Position numbers and translations under genes: made by a program. The notes under the pieces are model-generated. The model was not told the origin of the DNA, ran no database searches, and saw only the letters and a program-made list of their open reading frames with translations. Shown piece after piece: positions 44,802 to 55,851 of a stretch of DNA of 64,000 nucleotides. The DNA comes from Neisseria perflava. Its GTDB lineage: Bacteria > Pseudomonadota > Gammaproteobacteria > Burkholderiales > Neisseriaceae. Location: the NCBI RefSeq assembly GCF_002863305.2, contig NZ_CP136962.1, positions 1,426,001 to 1,490,000 of the forward strand, read 5' to 3'. How positions within the stretch are numbered: position 1 is the first letter of the stretch; each line of letters starts with the position of its first letter.

Positions 44802-45692
44802 TTATGCCAAACCTTTTGCTTTCAACACTTCCAGCATGGTAGTGCCCAACTCGGCAGGACTGCGGGTGTAGGCGATGCCGGCTTTTTCGAAAGCGGCAAA
44901 TTTTTCTTCGGCAGTACCTTTACCACCGGAGATAATCGCACCGGCGTGGCCCATACGTTTGCCTTTAGGAGCGGTCACACCTGCGATGTAGCCGACAACA
45001 GGTTTGGTTACGTTGGATTGGATGTATTCGGCTGCTTCTTCTTCCGCAGTACCGCCGATTTCACCGATCATGATGATGGCGTCGGTATCTGGGTCTTCTT
45101 GGAAGAGTTTCAGCGCGTCGATTTGGTTCATGCCCGGAATCGGGTCGCCGCCGATACCGATACAGGTTGATTGACCCAAGCCCAGTTTGGTGGTTTGTGC
45201 CACGGCTTCGTAAGTTAATGTACCGGAACGGGAAATGATACCGATGCGGCCAGGAGTGTGGATGTGGCCCGGCATAATGCCGATTTTGCACTCACCCGGA
45301 GTAATCACGCCTGGGCAGTTAGGGCCGACCAAGCGGGTACCGTTGCCGTTGGTTTCCAAGTAACGTTTGGCTTTGAGCATATCCAAAGTAGGCACGCCTT
45401 CGGTAATCACAACGACCAAGCCTACGCCTGAATCAACGGCTTCAACGATAGAATCCAAAACAAACGGAGCGGGAACGTAAATTACAGATGCGTCAGCGCC
45501 GGTTTCTTTAACGGCTTCTTTCATAGTGTTGAATACAGGCAGGTTCAGGTGGGTTTGACCGCCTTTTCCTGGGGTAACGCCGCCGACAACTTTAGTGCCG
45601 TAAGCCAGAGCTTGTTCGGAGTGGAAAGTACCGTTTTTACCAGTGAAACCTTGAACCAATACTTTGGTGTCTTTATTAATCAATACGCTCAT
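44802..45692 (-). CDS. sucD: Succinyl-CoA synthetase alpha subunit
   Basis: Forms the CoA-binding, phosphohistidine-bearing subunit of the enzyme that converts succinyl-CoA to succinate with ATP/GTP formation. The 296-residue protein has [17 protein letters not shown], the CoA-binding [21 protein letters not shown] and, near residue 247, [15 protein letters not shown] with the phosphorylated histidine. It follows sucC by 10 bases and ends the TCA cluster. Confidence 0.97.
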   Translation of the reverse strand: MSVLINKDTKVLVQGFTGKNGTFHSEQALAYGTKVVGGVTPGKGGQTHLNLPVFNTMKEAVKETGADASVIYVPAPFVLDSIVEAVDSGVGLVVVITEGVPTLDMLKAKRYLETNGNGTRLVGPNCPGVITPGECKIGIMPGHIHTPGRIGIISRSGTLTYEAVAQTTKLGLGQSTCIGIGGDPIPGMNQIDALKLFQEDPDTDAIIMIGEIGGTAEEEAAEYIQSNVTKPVVGYIAGVTAPKGKRMGHAGAIISGGKGTAEEKFAAFEKAGIAYTRSPAELGTTMLEVLKAKGLA

Positions 45693-45702
45693 TCTTTTCT
45701 CC

Positions 45703-46869
45703 TTAGGCGTTTACGGCTGCAACAATTTTTTCGGCTGCGTCATTCAGGCCGTCTGCAGAAGTCAGTTTCAGACCTGATTCGTTCAGGATTTTCGCGCCGA
45801 GTTCGGCGTTGTTACCTTCCAAACGAACAACGACAGGAACGTTGACGTTGATTTCTTTAACGGCTGCCACGATGGCTTCCGCAATCATGTCGCAACGTAC
45901 GATACCGCCGAAGATGTTGATCAATACGCCTTTAACGGATTTGTCTTCCAGAATCAGTTTGAACGCTTCAACCACGCGGTCTTTGGTTGCGCCGCCGCCG
46001 ACGTCCAAGAAGTTGGCAGGCTGGCCGCCTTTCAGTTTGATGATGTCCATAGTGGCCATCGCCAAACCGGCACCGTTAACCATACAGCCGATGTTGCCTT
46101 CCAGGGCAACATAGTTCAGGTCGAATTCGGAAGCTTTCAGCTCGCGTTCGTTTTCTTGAGATTTGTCGCGCAAAGCGGCAATTTTCGGCAGGCGGTAGAG
46201 CGCGTTGCTGTCGATACCGATTTTGCCGTCTACACAGGCCAAGTCGCCGTTTTCACGGACTGCCAATGGGTTTACTTCAAACAGGGCGAAGTCGTTTTCG
46301 ACAAACGCTTTGTACGCGCCGGTCATCAGTTTGACGAACTCGTTGATTTGTTTGTCTTTCAAGCCCAGTTGGAAGGCAACTTCGCGAGCTTGGCAAGGTT
46401 GCAGGCCGACCAGCGGATCAACGGTTACTTTGAAGATTTTTTCTGGAGTTTCGGCAGCAACTTTTTCAATTTCCACGCCGCCTTCGGTAGAAGCCATGAA
46501 TGTAACGCGGCGGGTAGAACGGTCAACCACTGCGCCCAAGTACAGCTCGGTTTGAACAGGATACATATCTTCGCAAACCAAAACGCTGTTGACAGGTTGG
46601 CCGTTGGCATCGGTTTGGTAAGTTACCAAGTTGGTGCCAATCAGGCTTTCAGCCACTTCTTTAGCTTCTTCGCGGCTTTTAACGACTTTTACGCCGCCCG
46701 CTTTACCGCGGCCGCCGGCGTGTACTTGTGCTTTGACAACAGCGAATTTGCCGCCCAATTTGTCGTAAGCTGCAGCGGCTTCTTCGCCGTTGTGTGCCAA
46801 AATACCGCCTTGTACGGGCAAACCGTAGCTAGCCAGCAGTTCTTTAGCCTGATACTCGTGTAAATTCAT
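45703..46869 (-). CDS. sucC: Succinyl-CoA synthetase beta subunit
   Basis: ATP-grasp subunit that binds nucleotide and succinate. The 388-residue protein starts [16 protein letters not shown] and has [59 protein letters not shown] and [16 protein letters not shown]. The ATG at 46869 follows AAGGAGAAATC; a longer frame is not supported. It is co-transcribed with sucD. Confidence 0.97.
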   Translation of the reverse strand: MNLHEYQAKELLASYGLPVQGGILAHNGEEAAAAYDKLGGKFAVVKAQVHAGGRGKAGGVKVVKSREEAKEVAESLIGTNLVTYQTDANGQPVNSVLVCEDMYPVQTELYLGAVVDRSTRRVTFMASTEGGVEIEKVAAETPEKIFKVTVDPLVGLQPCQAREVAFQLGLKDKQINEFVKLMTGAYKAFVENDFALFEVNPLAVRENGDLACVDGKIGIDSNALYRLPKIAALRDKSQENERELKASEFDLNYVALEGNIGCMVNGAGLAMATMDIIKLKGGQPANFLDVGGGATKDRVVEAFKLILEDKSVKGVLINIFGGIVRCDMIAEAIVAAVKEINVNVPVVVRLEGNNAELGAKILNESGLKLTSADGLNDAAEKIVAAVNA

Positions 46870-46940
46870 GGATTTCTCCTTAAGGTGAGTGGGTTTTAGG
46901 AATCGCCCTGCGGCCAATCCCATATTTTCAGACGGCCCTA

Positions 46941-47228
46941 CTATTTACTGAAGGGCAACCACATCCGCGCCAGCAGATACATGGTTGCGCCGCCTCCCCC
47001 GAGAATAAAAAAGACAATGCCTTTTTTACGCGAATTCGGGCAGAGCAGATAAACGGCAAGGCTGAAACTGATAAACAACAATGCCACGCGCCAAACCAAT
47101 TCTTTATCTTTGAAACGGTTGAGCGTATAAGTTTCGGTCATCATCACATACATTTGCCACAATGCGGCCATACACATGCTGATGATGCCCATCGGTATAA
47201 AGAAAATACCGACTATTTCTTTGTTCAT
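46941..47228 (-). CDS. Small orphan membrane protein in the TCA cluster
   Basis: 95 residues with three hydrophobic helices (about 7-27, 47-62, 70-90). [17 protein letters not shown] starts it, and a short RFKDKELVW linker and PNSRKKG turn separate the helices. The third helix holds a GGGGA stretch. It lies between lpdA and sucC on the same strand; I do not recognise a family and see no evidence for a TCA role. Confidence 0.6.
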   Translation of the reverse strand: MNKEIVGIFFIPMGIISMCMAALWQMYVMMTETYTLNRFKDKELVWRVALLFISFSLAVYLLCPNSRKKGIVFFILGGGGATMYLLARMWLPFSK

Positions 47229-47314
47229 AACGAATGTAAATGCTGTTTGTTTGCCTGACGGAATTATAAATCAGAAAACGAAGCTCTCGAAACATTCAAT
47301 TTGTCGAAGGTCTT

Positions 47315-47344
47315 AAAGCCGTCTGAAAAGTTTCAGACGGCTTT
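47315..47344 (-). terminator. DUS-pair hairpin after lpdA
   Basis: The arms AAAGCCGTCTGAAA and its inverse lie 8 bases after the lpdA stop. Confidence 0.7.
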
Positions 47345-47352
47345 AATGTCTA

Positions 47353-48786
47353 TCAACCGTGCAAAGCGCGTTTGTCGGCCGCCAATGCAGCTTCGTGAAC
47401 CACTTCGGACAAGGTTGGGTGAGCATGGATAATGCGGGCAATATCTTCGCTGCTGGCGAAGAATTCGAGCGCAGTCACGCCTTCGGTAACCAATTCGCTG
47501 ACAACCGGGCCGATCATGTGTACGCCCAAGATGCGGTCGGTTTTGGAATCTGCCAACACTTTAACCGTACCTTTGGCTTTGCCCATTGCCAATGCGCGAC
47601 CGTTTGCACCGAAACCTGAAGTACCTTTTTTGTACTCCACGCCTTCGGCTTTGAGCTGCTCTTCGGTTTTACCCACCCAAGCGATTTCAGGGTCGGTGTA
47701 AATCACGAATGGTACGTTGTTGAAGTCGATATGCGGTTTTTGACCGGCAATGCGTTCGGCAACGGCAACGCCTTCGTCGCTGGCTTTGTGTGCCAACATC
47801 GGGCCGCGAACCACGTCGCCGATTGCCCATACGTTAGGCAGGTTGGTACGGCATTCGCCATCTACTTTGATAAAGCCGCGTTCGTCTTTTTCCAAGCCTA
47901 CGGCTTCGGCGTTCAGGCCTTTGGTGTTTGGAATACGGCCGATGGCAACGATCAGTTTGTCGAATACTTCGGTTTTGGCTTCGCCGGCAGCAGTTTCGTA
48001 AGCAACGGAAACGCCTTTGCCTTCAGACTTGATGTCACCGATTTTCACGCCCAATTCGATGCTCAAGCCTTGCTCTTTGGTGAAGTATTTGAAGGCTTCT
48101 TTGGCGATTTGCTGGTCGGCGGCAGCCAGGAAGGTCGGCGCAGCTTCAAGAATGGTAACTTCTGCACCCACACGATTCCATACGGAACCCATTTCCAAAC
48201 CAATCACGCCGGAACCGATCACGCCGAGTTTGGCAGGTACTTCAGTCAGGTTCAATGCGCCTTCGTTATCCAATACGTTCACGTTGTCGATAGCGACTTG
48301 TGGCAGCGGACGCGGTACAGAACCGGTGGCTACGATGACGTGTTTGGCTTCGATAACGGTTTTCTCGCCTTTGTTATCGACTTCGATTTGGTAAGCATCG
48401 CCATTTTTACCGGCAAAGGAAGCAGTACCGAACAGGCTGGTTACTTTGTTTTTTTGGAACAGGAATTTCACGCCGCCGGTCAGTTTGGTCACGATGGCAT
48501 CTTTGCGCTCAATCATTTTGGCCGCGTCGAATTTTACGTCGCCGACAGTGATACCGTGTTCGGCAAAATCGTGTTGCGCAGCGTGGAAATGTTCGCTGGA
48601 TTGCAACAGGGCTTTAGAAGGGATACAGCCTACGTTCAAGCAAGTACCGCCCAATGCAGGGGCATTGCCTGCTTTGTTAACGCCTGCATCGACGCAAGCG
48701 GTTTTGAAACCCAGTTGCGCAGCACGGATGGCGGCAACGTATCCGCCCGGGCCTGCACCAATCACTACTACATCATATTGAGACAT
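47353..48786 (-). CDS. lpdA: Dihydrolipoamide dehydrogenase (E3)
   Basis: Flavoprotein reoxidising lipoyl groups of 2-oxoglutarate dehydrogenase with NAD. The 477-residue protein begins at the FAD fold ([20 protein letters not shown]) and has the redox disulfide [16 protein letters not shown], the NAD-binding [12 protein letters not shown], the second FAD motif [15 protein letters not shown] and the catalytic HAHPTLSE. It lacks the N-terminal lipoyl domain found on the other neisserial E3 (P64k type), so this copy fits the SucAB complex beside it. Confidence 0.95.
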   Translation of the reverse strand: MSQYDVVVIGAGPGGYVAAIRAAQLGFKTACVDAGVNKAGNAPALGGTCLNVGCIPSKALLQSSEHFHAAQHDFAEHGITVGDVKFDAAKMIERKDAIVTKLTGGVKFLFQKNKVTSLFGTASFAGKNGDAYQIEVDNKGEKTVIEAKHVIVATGSVPRPLPQVAIDNVNVLDNEGALNLTEVPAKLGVIGSGVIGLEMGSVWNRVGAEVTILEAAPTFLAAADQQIAKEAFKYFTKEQGLSIELGVKIGDIKSEGKGVSVAYETAAGEAKTEVFDKLIVAIGRIPNTKGLNAEAVGLEKDERGFIKVDGECRTNLPNVWAIGDVVRGPMLAHKASDEGVAVAERIAGQKPHIDFNNVPFVIYTDPEIAWVGKTEEQLKAEGVEYKKGTSGFGANGRALAMGKAKGTVKVLADSKTDRILGVHMIGPVVSELVTEGVTALEFFASSEDIARIIHAHPTLSEVVHEAALAADKRALHG

Positions 48787-48880
48787 CGTGTCATCCTTTG
48801 CTTTTAGCAGTATCTCAAAATAAAAACGATACTTTTCGTTTCTTTTTTATTTTGAATGACTGCGTTTTGATGGTTTTAAG

Positions 48881-48942
48881 AAAAGGCCGTCTGAAAGTCC
48901 ATATCTGTCGATTCATTCGAATCAAATGTTTCAGACGGCCTC
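48881..48942. repeat. Widely spaced inverted DUS pair upstream of lpdA
   Basis: DUS copies at 48883-48895 and 48930-48941 face each other with a loop of about 35 bases. They lie in the lpdA promoter region, about 100 bases from its start codon, and with the next pair make four DUS in 165 bases. Confidence 0.6.
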
Positions 48943-49000
48943 AATCGTTCGTTGAGCCTATTGTAGCACGATACTACATTACGCTACATCTAAATAAAAA

Positions 49001-49043
49001 TTCAGACGGCCTTTTCATTAACAAATAAAAGGCCGTCTGAAAC
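49001..49043 (-). terminator. DUS-pair terminator after sucB
   Basis: On the minus strand the inverted pair starts 3 bases after the sucB stop and ends in TTTTTATTT, so sucB and lpdA are probably separate transcripts. Confidence 0.8.
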
Positions 49044-49045
49044 GA

Positions 49046-50227
49046 TTACAGATCCAATAACAGGCGAGCTGGGTCTTCCAACGCGTCTTTAATGGCTACC
49101 AAGGTCAATACAGCTTCGCGGCCGTCGATGATACGGTGGTCGTAAGACAGAGCCAGATACATCATTGGACGGACAACAACTTGACCGTTTTCAACTACAG
49201 CGCGCTCTTTAGTGGCGTGCATACCCAAAATCGCAGATTGAGGCGGGTTGATGATCGGGGTGGACATCATAGAACCGAAAGTACCGCCGTTGGTAATACT
49301 GAATGTACCGCCGGTCAGATCTTCGATAGCGATTTTGCCGTCTTTTGCTTTTTTCGCGTAATCAACAATTGCTTGTTCGATGTCGGCAATGCTCATTTGG
49401 TCGGCATCGCGCAGGATTGGCACAACCAAACCGCGTGGGCTGCCAATTGCGATACCGATGTCGAAGTAGCCATGGTACACGATGTCTTTGCCGTCAACAG
49501 AAGCATTCACAACCGGGTATTTTTTCAGGGCGGCAACAGCGGCTTTAACGAAGAAGGACATAAAGCCCAGTTTTACGCCGTGTTCTTTCTCGAATTTATC
49601 TTTGTACTTCGCACGCAAGTCCATGATTGGTTTCATGTTGACTTCGTTGAATGTAGTCAGAATGGCGTTTTCTTGTTGAGAAGCCAAGAGGCGTTCTGCA
49701 ACACGGGCACGCAGGCGGCTCATTGGTACGCGTTCTTCTGGACGTGCGCCGGCAGGAAGTGCAACAGCAGGAGCAGCGGCTGCGGCAGGTTTGGCAGCGG
49801 CATTTTGTACGTCTTCTTTCAATACGCGACCGTCACGGCCGGAACCTTGCAATGCGTTCACGTCAACACCGGTCTCGGCAGCCAGTTTGGCGGCAGCAGG
49901 CATAGCGGCGTTGTTTTGTGCAGCAGCAGGAGCGGCGGCTGGGGCTGCTTCGGCAGGAGCGGCTGCAGGTGCTTCAGCGGCAGCGGTAGCAGCTGTATCG
50001 ATACGGGCCAAAACTTGGTCGGCAACAACGGTTTCACCGTCTTGAGCTACGATTTCAACCAATACGCCGGCTTGTGGAGAAGGTACTTCCAAAACCACTT
50101 TGTCAGTTTCGATATCGATCAGGATTTCGTCACGGGCAACGGCTTCGCCAACTTTTTTCTTCCATTCCAAGAGCGTGCCTTCAGATACGCTTTCAGACAG
50201 CATAGGTACTTTTACATCAATAATCAT
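49046..50227 (-). CDS. sucB: Dihydrolipoamide succinyltransferase (E2)
   Basis: Core of 2-oxoglutarate dehydrogenase. The 393-residue protein has one lipoyl domain (about 1-75; [15 protein letters not shown] holds the lipoylated lysine), an Ala/Pro-rich hinge, a peripheral subunit-binding domain (about 105-145, [20 protein letters not shown]), a second hinge and the catalytic domain ending with [14 protein letters not shown], the active-site histidine/aspartate. It follows sucA by about 100 bases with a DUS in the gap. Confidence 0.96.
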   Translation of the reverse strand: MIIDVKVPMLSESVSEGTLLEWKKKVGEAVARDEILIDIETDKVVLEVPSPQAGVLVEIVAQDGETVVADQVLARIDTAATAAAEAPAAAPAEAAPAAAPAAAQNNAAMPAAAKLAAETGVDVNALQGSGRDGRVLKEDVQNAAAKPAAAAAPAVALPAGARPEERVPMSRLRARVAERLLASQQENAILTTFNEVNMKPIMDLRAKYKDKFEKEHGVKLGFMSFFVKAAVAALKKYPVVNASVDGKDIVYHGYFDIGIAIGSPRGLVVPILRDADQMSIADIEQAIVDYAKKAKDGKIAIEDLTGGTFSITNGGTFGSMMSTPIINPPQSAILGMHATKERAVVENGQVVVRPMMYLALSYDHRIIDGREAVLTLVAIKDALEDPARLLLDL

Positions 50228-50326
50228 TTTGTGTCTCCAATGGCCCTTTCAGACGGCCTGTTGTGTGTTTTTAATTCTGCATATGGGTATTCCGCCTGAG
50301 CAGACTCAGACGGAATGCTACTTGGT

Positions 50327-53155
50327 TTACAATGCCAAAGCGTCTTCAACCAATTGTTTCAATTGAGCAATGTGTTTGCTTGAGTAGCCCACTGCAGGTG
50401 ATGCGCTGCTTGGACGACCGGCATAAGACAGTTTTTGCTCTTCGCTGATAACGTCTTCGATGCGGTGGCGGATTTGGTAGAACGCGCCTTGGTTTTTCGG
50501 CTCTTCTTGTGCCCAAACCACAGATTTTGCGTTCGGATATTTCGCCAGCTCAGCTTTAACCTCCTCGTATGGGAATGGATACAGCTGCTCAACGCGGACG
50601 ATAGCAACATCATCTTCCAGTTTACGCTCGGCACGGCCAGCTTCCAAGTCATAATAAACCTGACCAGCACACAATACTACGCGTTTCACGCTGTCGTTGC
50701 TTGCACGTTCTGCGGTATCGCCGATAACCGGACGGAAAGTCGAACCTTCGGTGAAGTTTTCCAGCGGGCTCATTGCACCTTTGAAGCGCAACAGGCGTTT
50801 GGACATGAAAATCACCAGCGGTTTGCGGTATGAACCCAAGACTTGACGTTGCAAGAGATGGAACATTTGCGACGCTTCAGACGGCATGATGACTTGCATA
50901 TTGTTCTCAGAACACAGTTGCAACCAACGTTCCACGCGTGCAGAAGAGTGCTCAGGGCCTTGACCGTCGTAGCCGTGCGGCAGGATGGTGGTCAGGCCGC
51001 ACAAACGACCCCATTTGGTTTCACCTGAAGACAGGAATTGATCAATAGTCACTTGCGCGCCGTTGGCGAAGTCACCGAATTGAGCTTCCCAAATGGTCAG
51101 CTTGTCAGGTGCGGAGCAGGCAAAGCCGTACTCGAACGCCATCACGGCTTCTTCGTTCAAGATAGAGTCGATAACCAGGAACTCGCCCAAGCCTTCGCCC
51201 ATGTTGCGCAGAGGAACATAAGTACCGTCGTCCCATTTTTCGCGTTTTTGATCGTGCAATACTGCATGACGGTGTGAGAATGTACCGCGGCCGGAGTCCT
51301 CACCGGAGATACGCACGCCATGACCTTTGGTCAGCAGGCTTGCGTATGCGAGGGTTTCGGCCATACCCCAGTCGATGGCTTGTTTGCCGGATGCCATGGC
51401 TTTACGCGCTTCGATCACACGTTTTGCAGTCGAATGCAGGGCAAAGCCTTCCGGTACGGCGGTGAATTTCTCAGTAAGACGCTCAATGTCGGCGGCAGGC
51501 AAACCGGTTTCGATTTTTTCGCGCCAATCTTTGCCTTGGTATTTGCTCCAGTCGATTTGTGTGCGTTGGAAGTTGCTCAAAGTTGTTTGTTCAACATGTT
51601 CGCCTTTGTCCAAAGCATCACGGTAGGCTTGGATGTAACCGTCAGCCTCAGCTTGGGTTACCACGCCTTCGGCAATCAGTTGTTCGGTGTACAAAGCACG
51701 CGCACCCGGGTGTTGCGATACTTTTTTGTACATCATCGGTTGGGTCAGGGTTGGATCATCGCCCTCGTTGTGGCCCCATTTACGGTAGCAGACAACGTCG
51801 ACCACGATGTCTTTATGGAATTTTTTGCGGTAATCCAAAGCGGCTTGGATAGCAAAGCAAACGCGTTCAGGGTCATCGCCGTTCACGTGGATAACCGGAG
51901 CGGAAACCATTTTCGCGATATCGGTACAGTGTACGGTAGAACGGGTATCGCGGGTATCGGAAGTGGTAAAGCCGATTTGGTTGTTGATCACGATGTGAAC
52001 AGTACCGCCGGTGGTATAGCCGCGTGTTTTAGACAGGTTGAATGTTGCTTGGTTAACACCCAAACCGATAAATGCGGAGTCACCGTGAATCAATACCGGC
52101 AAGACTTTATCGCGGCCGTTTTCGCCCAAACGTTTTTGTTTGGCGCGTGCAGAACCTTCTACTACTGGGTTAACGATTTCCAAGTGTGACGGGTTGAATG
52201 CCAAAGAAACGTGCATCGGGCCGTGCGGCGTAGCAATGTCGGAGCTAAAGCCCATGTGGTATTTCACGTCACCGCTAGGCAATTTGATTTCAGCACGGCC
52301 TTCAAATTCGGCAAACAGATCAGCCGGTTTTTTGCCCAAAATGTTAACCAAAACATTCAGACGGCCACGGTGTGCCATACCGATGATGACTTCTTCCACG
52401 CCGTCTTTACCGGCGTTTTGAATCAGGTAGTTCAAACCGGCAATCGCGCTTTCGCCGCCTTCTACACCAAAGCGTTTTTGGCCGACATATTTGGTATGCA
52501 GGTAGCGTTCCAGAGTTTCGGCGGCAGTCATTTCTTTCAAGATACGGCGTTTTTGTTCAACGTTGTAGCTTGGCGTAGACAGTACGCTTTCAAAATAATT
52601 GCGAACCCAGCGACGCTCTTCGGTATTTGGAATGTAGATGTACTCTACCGCGATATGGCCGCAGTAGGTTTGTTTGAGGTTACTGATGATTTGGGACAGA
52701 GGCAGTTTGCTCTGACCGGAAAAATCGCCCTCGCCCATATTGAACTGAAGCGCCATATCGGCATCTGACAGACCGTGGAATTTAGGATCGAGAGCTTCGA
52801 TATTTTGAGGAGGAATACGTTTGAGCGGATCAAGTTGGGCTGCACCCACGCCTTGGATACGATAGGCAGAAATCAGTCGCAAAACGCTGACTTGCTTTTT
52901 CATCATTGCCTCATCCACACCGCCTGCGACGGCTGCGGCAATTTTCTTTTTAGCCAAAGTGGCAAATGATTCACGAATCGGTGTATGGGCAACATCGACA
53001 GCGACTGCGCCCGGCTGTTTACTCAAATCGGTAAAGTACTGTTTCCATTTTTCATCGACAGATTCCGGATTATCCAGAAACTTTTCATACAACTCCTCGA
53101 TGTATGGCGCATTAGAACCAAACAGATAAGAGAAATTGAGTTTTTCGTCCATCAT
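50327..53155 (-). CDS. sucA: 2-oxoglutarate dehydrogenase E1
   Basis: Thiamine-diphosphate decarboxylase of 2-oxoglutarate. The 942-residue protein has the short E1 N-terminal segment (MMDEKLNFSYLFGSNAPYIE) and MAHRGRLNVLVNILGK. It has IHGDSAFIGLGVNQATFNL, the TPP-binding NGDDPERVCFAIQAAL and KWGHNEGDDPTLTQP, and the transketolase-like C-terminal half (GEDSGRGTFSHRHAVLHDQ). Length is usual. The start has two tandem ATGs. An AT-type DUS lies inside the gene near 50880. Confidence 0.97.
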   Translation of the reverse strand: MMDEKLNFSYLFGSNAPYIEELYEKFLDNPESVDEKWKQYFTDLSKQPGAVAVDVAHTPIRESFATLAKKKIAAAVAGGVDEAMMKKQVSVLRLISAYRIQGVGAAQLDPLKRIPPQNIEALDPKFHGLSDADMALQFNMGEGDFSGQSKLPLSQIISNLKQTYCGHIAVEYIYIPNTEERRWVRNYFESVLSTPSYNVEQKRRILKEMTAAETLERYLHTKYVGQKRFGVEGGESAIAGLNYLIQNAGKDGVEEVIIGMAHRGRLNVLVNILGKKPADLFAEFEGRAEIKLPSGDVKYHMGFSSDIATPHGPMHVSLAFNPSHLEIVNPVVEGSARAKQKRLGENGRDKVLPVLIHGDSAFIGLGVNQATFNLSKTRGYTTGGTVHIVINNQIGFTTSDTRDTRSTVHCTDIAKMVSAPVIHVNGDDPERVCFAIQAALDYRKKFHKDIVVDVVCYRKWGHNEGDDPTLTQPMMYKKVSQHPGARALYTEQLIAEGVVTQAEADGYIQAYRDALDKGEHVEQTTLSNFQRTQIDWSKYQGKDWREKIETGLPAADIERLTEKFTAVPEGFALHSTAKRVIEARKAMASGKQAIDWGMAETLAYASLLTKGHGVRISGEDSGRGTFSHRHAVLHDQKREKWDDGTYVPLRNMGEGLGEFLVIDSILNEEAVMAFEYGFACSAPDKLTIWEAQFGDFANGAQVTIDQFLSSGETKWGRLCGLTTILPHGYDGQGPEHSSARVERWLQLCSENNMQVIMPSEASQMFHLLQRQVLGSYRKPLVIFMSKRLLRFKGAMSPLENFTEGSTFRPVIGDTAERASNDSVKRVVLCAGQVYYDLEAGRAERKLEDDVAIVRVEQLYPFPYEEVKAELAKYPNAKSVVWAQEEPKNQGAFYQIRHRIEDVISEEQKLSYAGRPSSASPAVGYSSKHIAQLKQLVEDALAL

Positions 53156-53364
53156 GGCGTGAGCTCTTTTCTTTAAAATATAAACAAAGGGTAGAATCCC
53201 GTGTTCTCCGAACGGAATTCAGGCCGTCTGAAATGACACTTTATTCTACCCTATTTCAAATCAAATTACCTGCTATCAACTTAATTAATTACGACCAACC
53301 TCATTGAAAACGGCAATTCGATTTTTTCAAACGACTTTTCAACAATATATTAATGTATTATCTA
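53156..53364. other. Gap between gltA and sucA
   Basis: It holds a single AG-DUS at about 53221-53232 and AT-rich sequence, the likely place of the sucA promoter. I find no clear hairpin terminator for gltA. Confidence 0.4.
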
Positions 53365-54648
53365 TTAGCGTTTATCTACCGGAACGTAATCGCGACGTTC
53401 TGCACCGGTATACAGTTGACGTGGGCGACCGATTTTCAGTGCTGGATCGCTAATCATTTCATGCCAATGAGAAATCCAACCTACACTGCGCGACAATGCG
53501 AAGATAACGGTAAACATTTCAGTTGGAATGCCCAATGCGGACAAGACGATACCGGAGTAGAAATCGACATTTGGATACAGCTTGCGCTCAACAAAGAATG
53601 GATCTTTCAGTGCAATTTGTTCCAATTCCATCGCCAGCTTGAATTTAGGACTGTCTTCCAAGCCCAATTCTTTCAAGACTTCATAACAGGTTTCGCGCAT
53701 GATGTTGGCTCGTGGGTCCATATTGCGGTATACGCGGTGACCAAAGCCCATCAGACGGTATTTGCGTTGTTTCACACCTTCCATGTATGCAGCAACATTA
53801 GACACATCGCCGATTTCGTCCAGCATCTTCAACACAGCTTCGTTTGCACCGCCGTGTGAGGCACCCCACAGACAGGCGATACCGGCAGCGATACAGGCAA
53901 ATGGATTTGCACCAGAAGAGCCGGCCAAACGTACAGTCGAAGTAGAGGCGTTTTGCTCGTGGTCGGCATGCAAAATAAAGATGCGGTCAAGCGCGCGAGC
54001 CAATACTGGATTAGGTTTGTATTCTTCACATGGTGTTGCGAACATCATGTGCAAGAAGTTTTCAGCATAGGAAAGGTTATTTTTTGGATAATTGAACGGC
54101 AGACCGTTGGAATAACGGTAACACATTGCCGCAATTGTCGGAATTTTGGAGATTAAGCGGTAAATTGCAATTTTGCGGTGTTCAGGATTGGTAATATCCA
54201 AGCTGTCTTGATAAAACGCAGACAGCGCGCCAACCACACCCACCATCATCGCCATCGGATGCGCATCGCGACGGAAACCGCGGAAGAACCAAGTCAGCTG
54301 TTCATGCAGCATAGTATGGCGACCCACTGTGGCATCAAATTCTTTTTTCTGTTCAGAGGTAGGCAGTTCGCCGTAAATCAACAGATAGCAAACTTCCAAG
54401 TAATCGGATTTTTCGGCCAGCTGCTCGATAGGATAACCACGGTAATACAACAGACCTTCATCGCCATCAATATAAGTGATTTTGGATTCGCAACTTGCAG
54501 TTGACACGAATCCGGGGTCGAAGGAAAACAGACCTGTATTTTTAGTCAAAGTACGAATATCAACCACATCATGGCCGATACTTGCTTCCAATACTGGCAG
54601 TTCCAAGGTCTCTTGATTTGGGGTGGTGAGCTTGACTGATTTAGACAT
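53365..54648 (-). CDS. gltA: Citrate synthase, type II
   Basis: Condenses oxaloacetate and acetyl-CoA. The 427-residue protein matches the hexameric, NADH-inhibited Gram-negative type. The N-terminal domain has [18 protein letters not shown] and [11 protein letters not shown]. Catalytic histidines appear in [17 protein letters not shown] and in [12 protein letters not shown], and the catalytic aspartate region is in [15 protein letters not shown]. The ATG at 54648 follows AGGAGTTTAAGA; a longer frame is rejected. It sits between the sdh genes and sucAB. Confidence 0.96.
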   Translation of the reverse strand: MSKSVKLTTPNQETLELPVLEASIGHDVVDIRTLTKNTGLFSFDPGFVSTASCESKITYIDGDEGLLYYRGYPIEQLAEKSDYLEVCYLLIYGELPTSEQKKEFDATVGRHTMLHEQLTWFFRGFRRDAHPMAMMVGVVGALSAFYQDSLDITNPEHRKIAIYRLISKIPTIAAMCYRYSNGLPFNYPKNNLSYAENFLHMMFATPCEEYKPNPVLARALDRIFILHADHEQNASTSTVRLAGSSGANPFACIAAGIACLWGASHGGANEAVLKMLDEIGDVSNVAAYMEGVKQRKYRLMGFGHRVYRNMDPRANIMRETCYEVLKELGLEDSPKFKLAMELEQIALKDPFFVERKLYPNVDFYSGIVLSALGIPTEMFTVIFALSRSVGWISHWHEMISDPALKIGRPRQLYTGAERRDYVPVDKR

Positions 54649-54772
54649 TCTTAAACTCCTTTGTAAGTTGGGGCTTTCGTTGCCGCCCAAGCGGCACGGT
54701 CCTTTTTTTCAGACGGCCTCAGTATGGAAAGAGCTTGTTCGGATCGGCATCGCAAACAAGCTCTATAACACG

Positions 54773-55021
54773 TCATGCCTGTCTGATTTTTTCAAGCATG
54801 GGAATCAGGTGTTTCTTGTCCGTCGCCGAATGTCCGTTAATCAAGGCAAGCAACTCTTGGTCTTGAAATTCGAGGATTTCGGAAAATTCGGACAACTCCT
54901 GATCACTCAGGTGCTCGAATTCTTTTTCCATAAACCTACCAAAGATTAAGTCTAATTCCAACAATCCCCGGCGGGTTTGAAAACGGATTTTCCGTTTGGC
55001 AATATCGTCAAAAACCATCAT
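54773..55021 (-). CDS. sdhE: Succinate dehydrogenase flavinylation factor SdhE
   Basis: Small cytoplasmic protein needed for covalent FAD attachment to SdhA. The 82-residue protein has the diagnostic RRGLLELDLIFGRFME segment with the conserved RGxxE motif, then EILEFQDQELLALINGH. It starts 3 bases after the sdhB stop, so it is a fifth gene of the sdh operon. Two tandem ATGs are possible starts. Confidence 0.93.
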   Translation of the reverse strand: MMVFDDIAKRKIRFQTRRGLLELDLIFGRFMEKEFEHLSDQELSEFSEILEFQDQELLALINGHSATDKKHLIPMLEKIRQA

Positions 55022-55024
55022 TTC

Positions 55025-55732
55025 TTAAACGGCTCGTTTCAACATAATCTCTTTAATCTTACCGATGGCTCGGGTCGGATTCAAGTGTTTAGGACATACG
55101 TCTACGCAGTTCATAATGGTGTGACAACGGAACAAACGGTATGGGTCGTTCAAATTGTCCAAACGCTCATTAGTGATGGTATCGCGGCTGTCCGCAATGA
55201 AGCGGTAAGCATTCAGCAAACCGGACGGACCGACGAATTTATCAGGATTCCACCAGAATGACGGGCAGGCAGTCGAGCAGCAGGCACACAAAATACATTC
55301 GTACAAACCGTCCAACTCTTTACGCTCTTCCTGAGTTTGCAAACGCTCTTTGTCCGCATCAATCGGATTGTCGTTGACAACATAAGGTTTGATGGAATGA
55401 TACTGTTTGAAGAATTGGGTCATGTCCACAATCAGGTCGCGGATAACAGGCAGACCCGGCAAAGGACGGATTTTGACCGGCTGTTTCAGGCTGCGCAAAT
55501 CAGTCAGACATGCCAAGCCGTTTTTACCGTTGATGTTCATACCGTCAGAACCGCAAATACCTTCGCGGCAAGAACGGCGGAAAGACAATGTATCGTCTTG
55601 TGCTTTCAGGCGCACTAAAGCGTCCAAAAGCTTAACGTCGGTTGGTTCCAATTCCAACTCGTAACGTTGCATATAAGGTTTGGCATCAACGTCCGGGTTG
55701 TAACGGTAAATTTCAAAACTCATTTTTTCCAT
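55025..55732 (-). CDS. sdhB: Succinate dehydrogenase iron-sulfur subunit
   Basis: Carries electrons from FAD to quinone through three iron-sulfur clusters. The 235-residue protein has the 2Fe-2S motif SCREGICGSDGM with GLACLTDL, the 4Fe-4S motif CILCACCSTACPSFWW and the 3Fe-4S motif CHTIMNCVDVCPKHLNP. The start chosen is MEKMSFEIYRY; the inner ATG at 55723 has a better-spaced ribosome-binding site and is also possible. The gap from sdhA (about 120 bases) contains a DUS hairpin. Confidence 0.95.
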   Translation of the reverse strand: MEKMSFEIYRYNPDVDAKPYMQRYELELEPTDVKLLDALVRLKAQDDTLSFRRSCREGICGSDGMNINGKNGLACLTDLRSLKQPVKIRPLPGLPVIRDLIVDMTQFFKQYHSIKPYVVNDNPIDADKERLQTQEERKELDGLYECILCACCSTACPSFWWNPDKFVGPSGLLNAYRFIADSRDTITNERLDNLNDPYRLFRCHTIMNCVDVCPKHLNPTRAIGKIKEIMLKRAV

Positions 55733-55811
55733 GAGAAGTGTTCCTTTTCTCATAAACTGCTCAATGATTTTGTATTATGAATTCAAGCAGTTCAATGTGG
55801 GTATGGTTAGG

Positions 55812-55846
55812 TTTCAGACGGCCTTTAAGGTAAAGGCCGTCTGAAA
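55812..55846 (-). promoter_or_regulatory. DUS hairpin inside the sdh operon
   Basis: The arms TTTCAGACGGCCTTT and the inverse form a 15-base-pair stem, 5-base loop, five bases after the sdhA stop. It is followed by GAAACC, not by T's, so it is more likely an mRNA 3'-end block or processing site than an intrinsic terminator. Confidence 0.5.
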
Positions 55847-55851
55847 ACTCA

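Noticed and set aside
47731..48807. Long plus-strand frame opposite lpdA (and similar ones opposite sucB and sucA)
   Set aside because: The true genes on the other strand have full sets of catalytic motifs; the antisense frames have none and unlikely composition.
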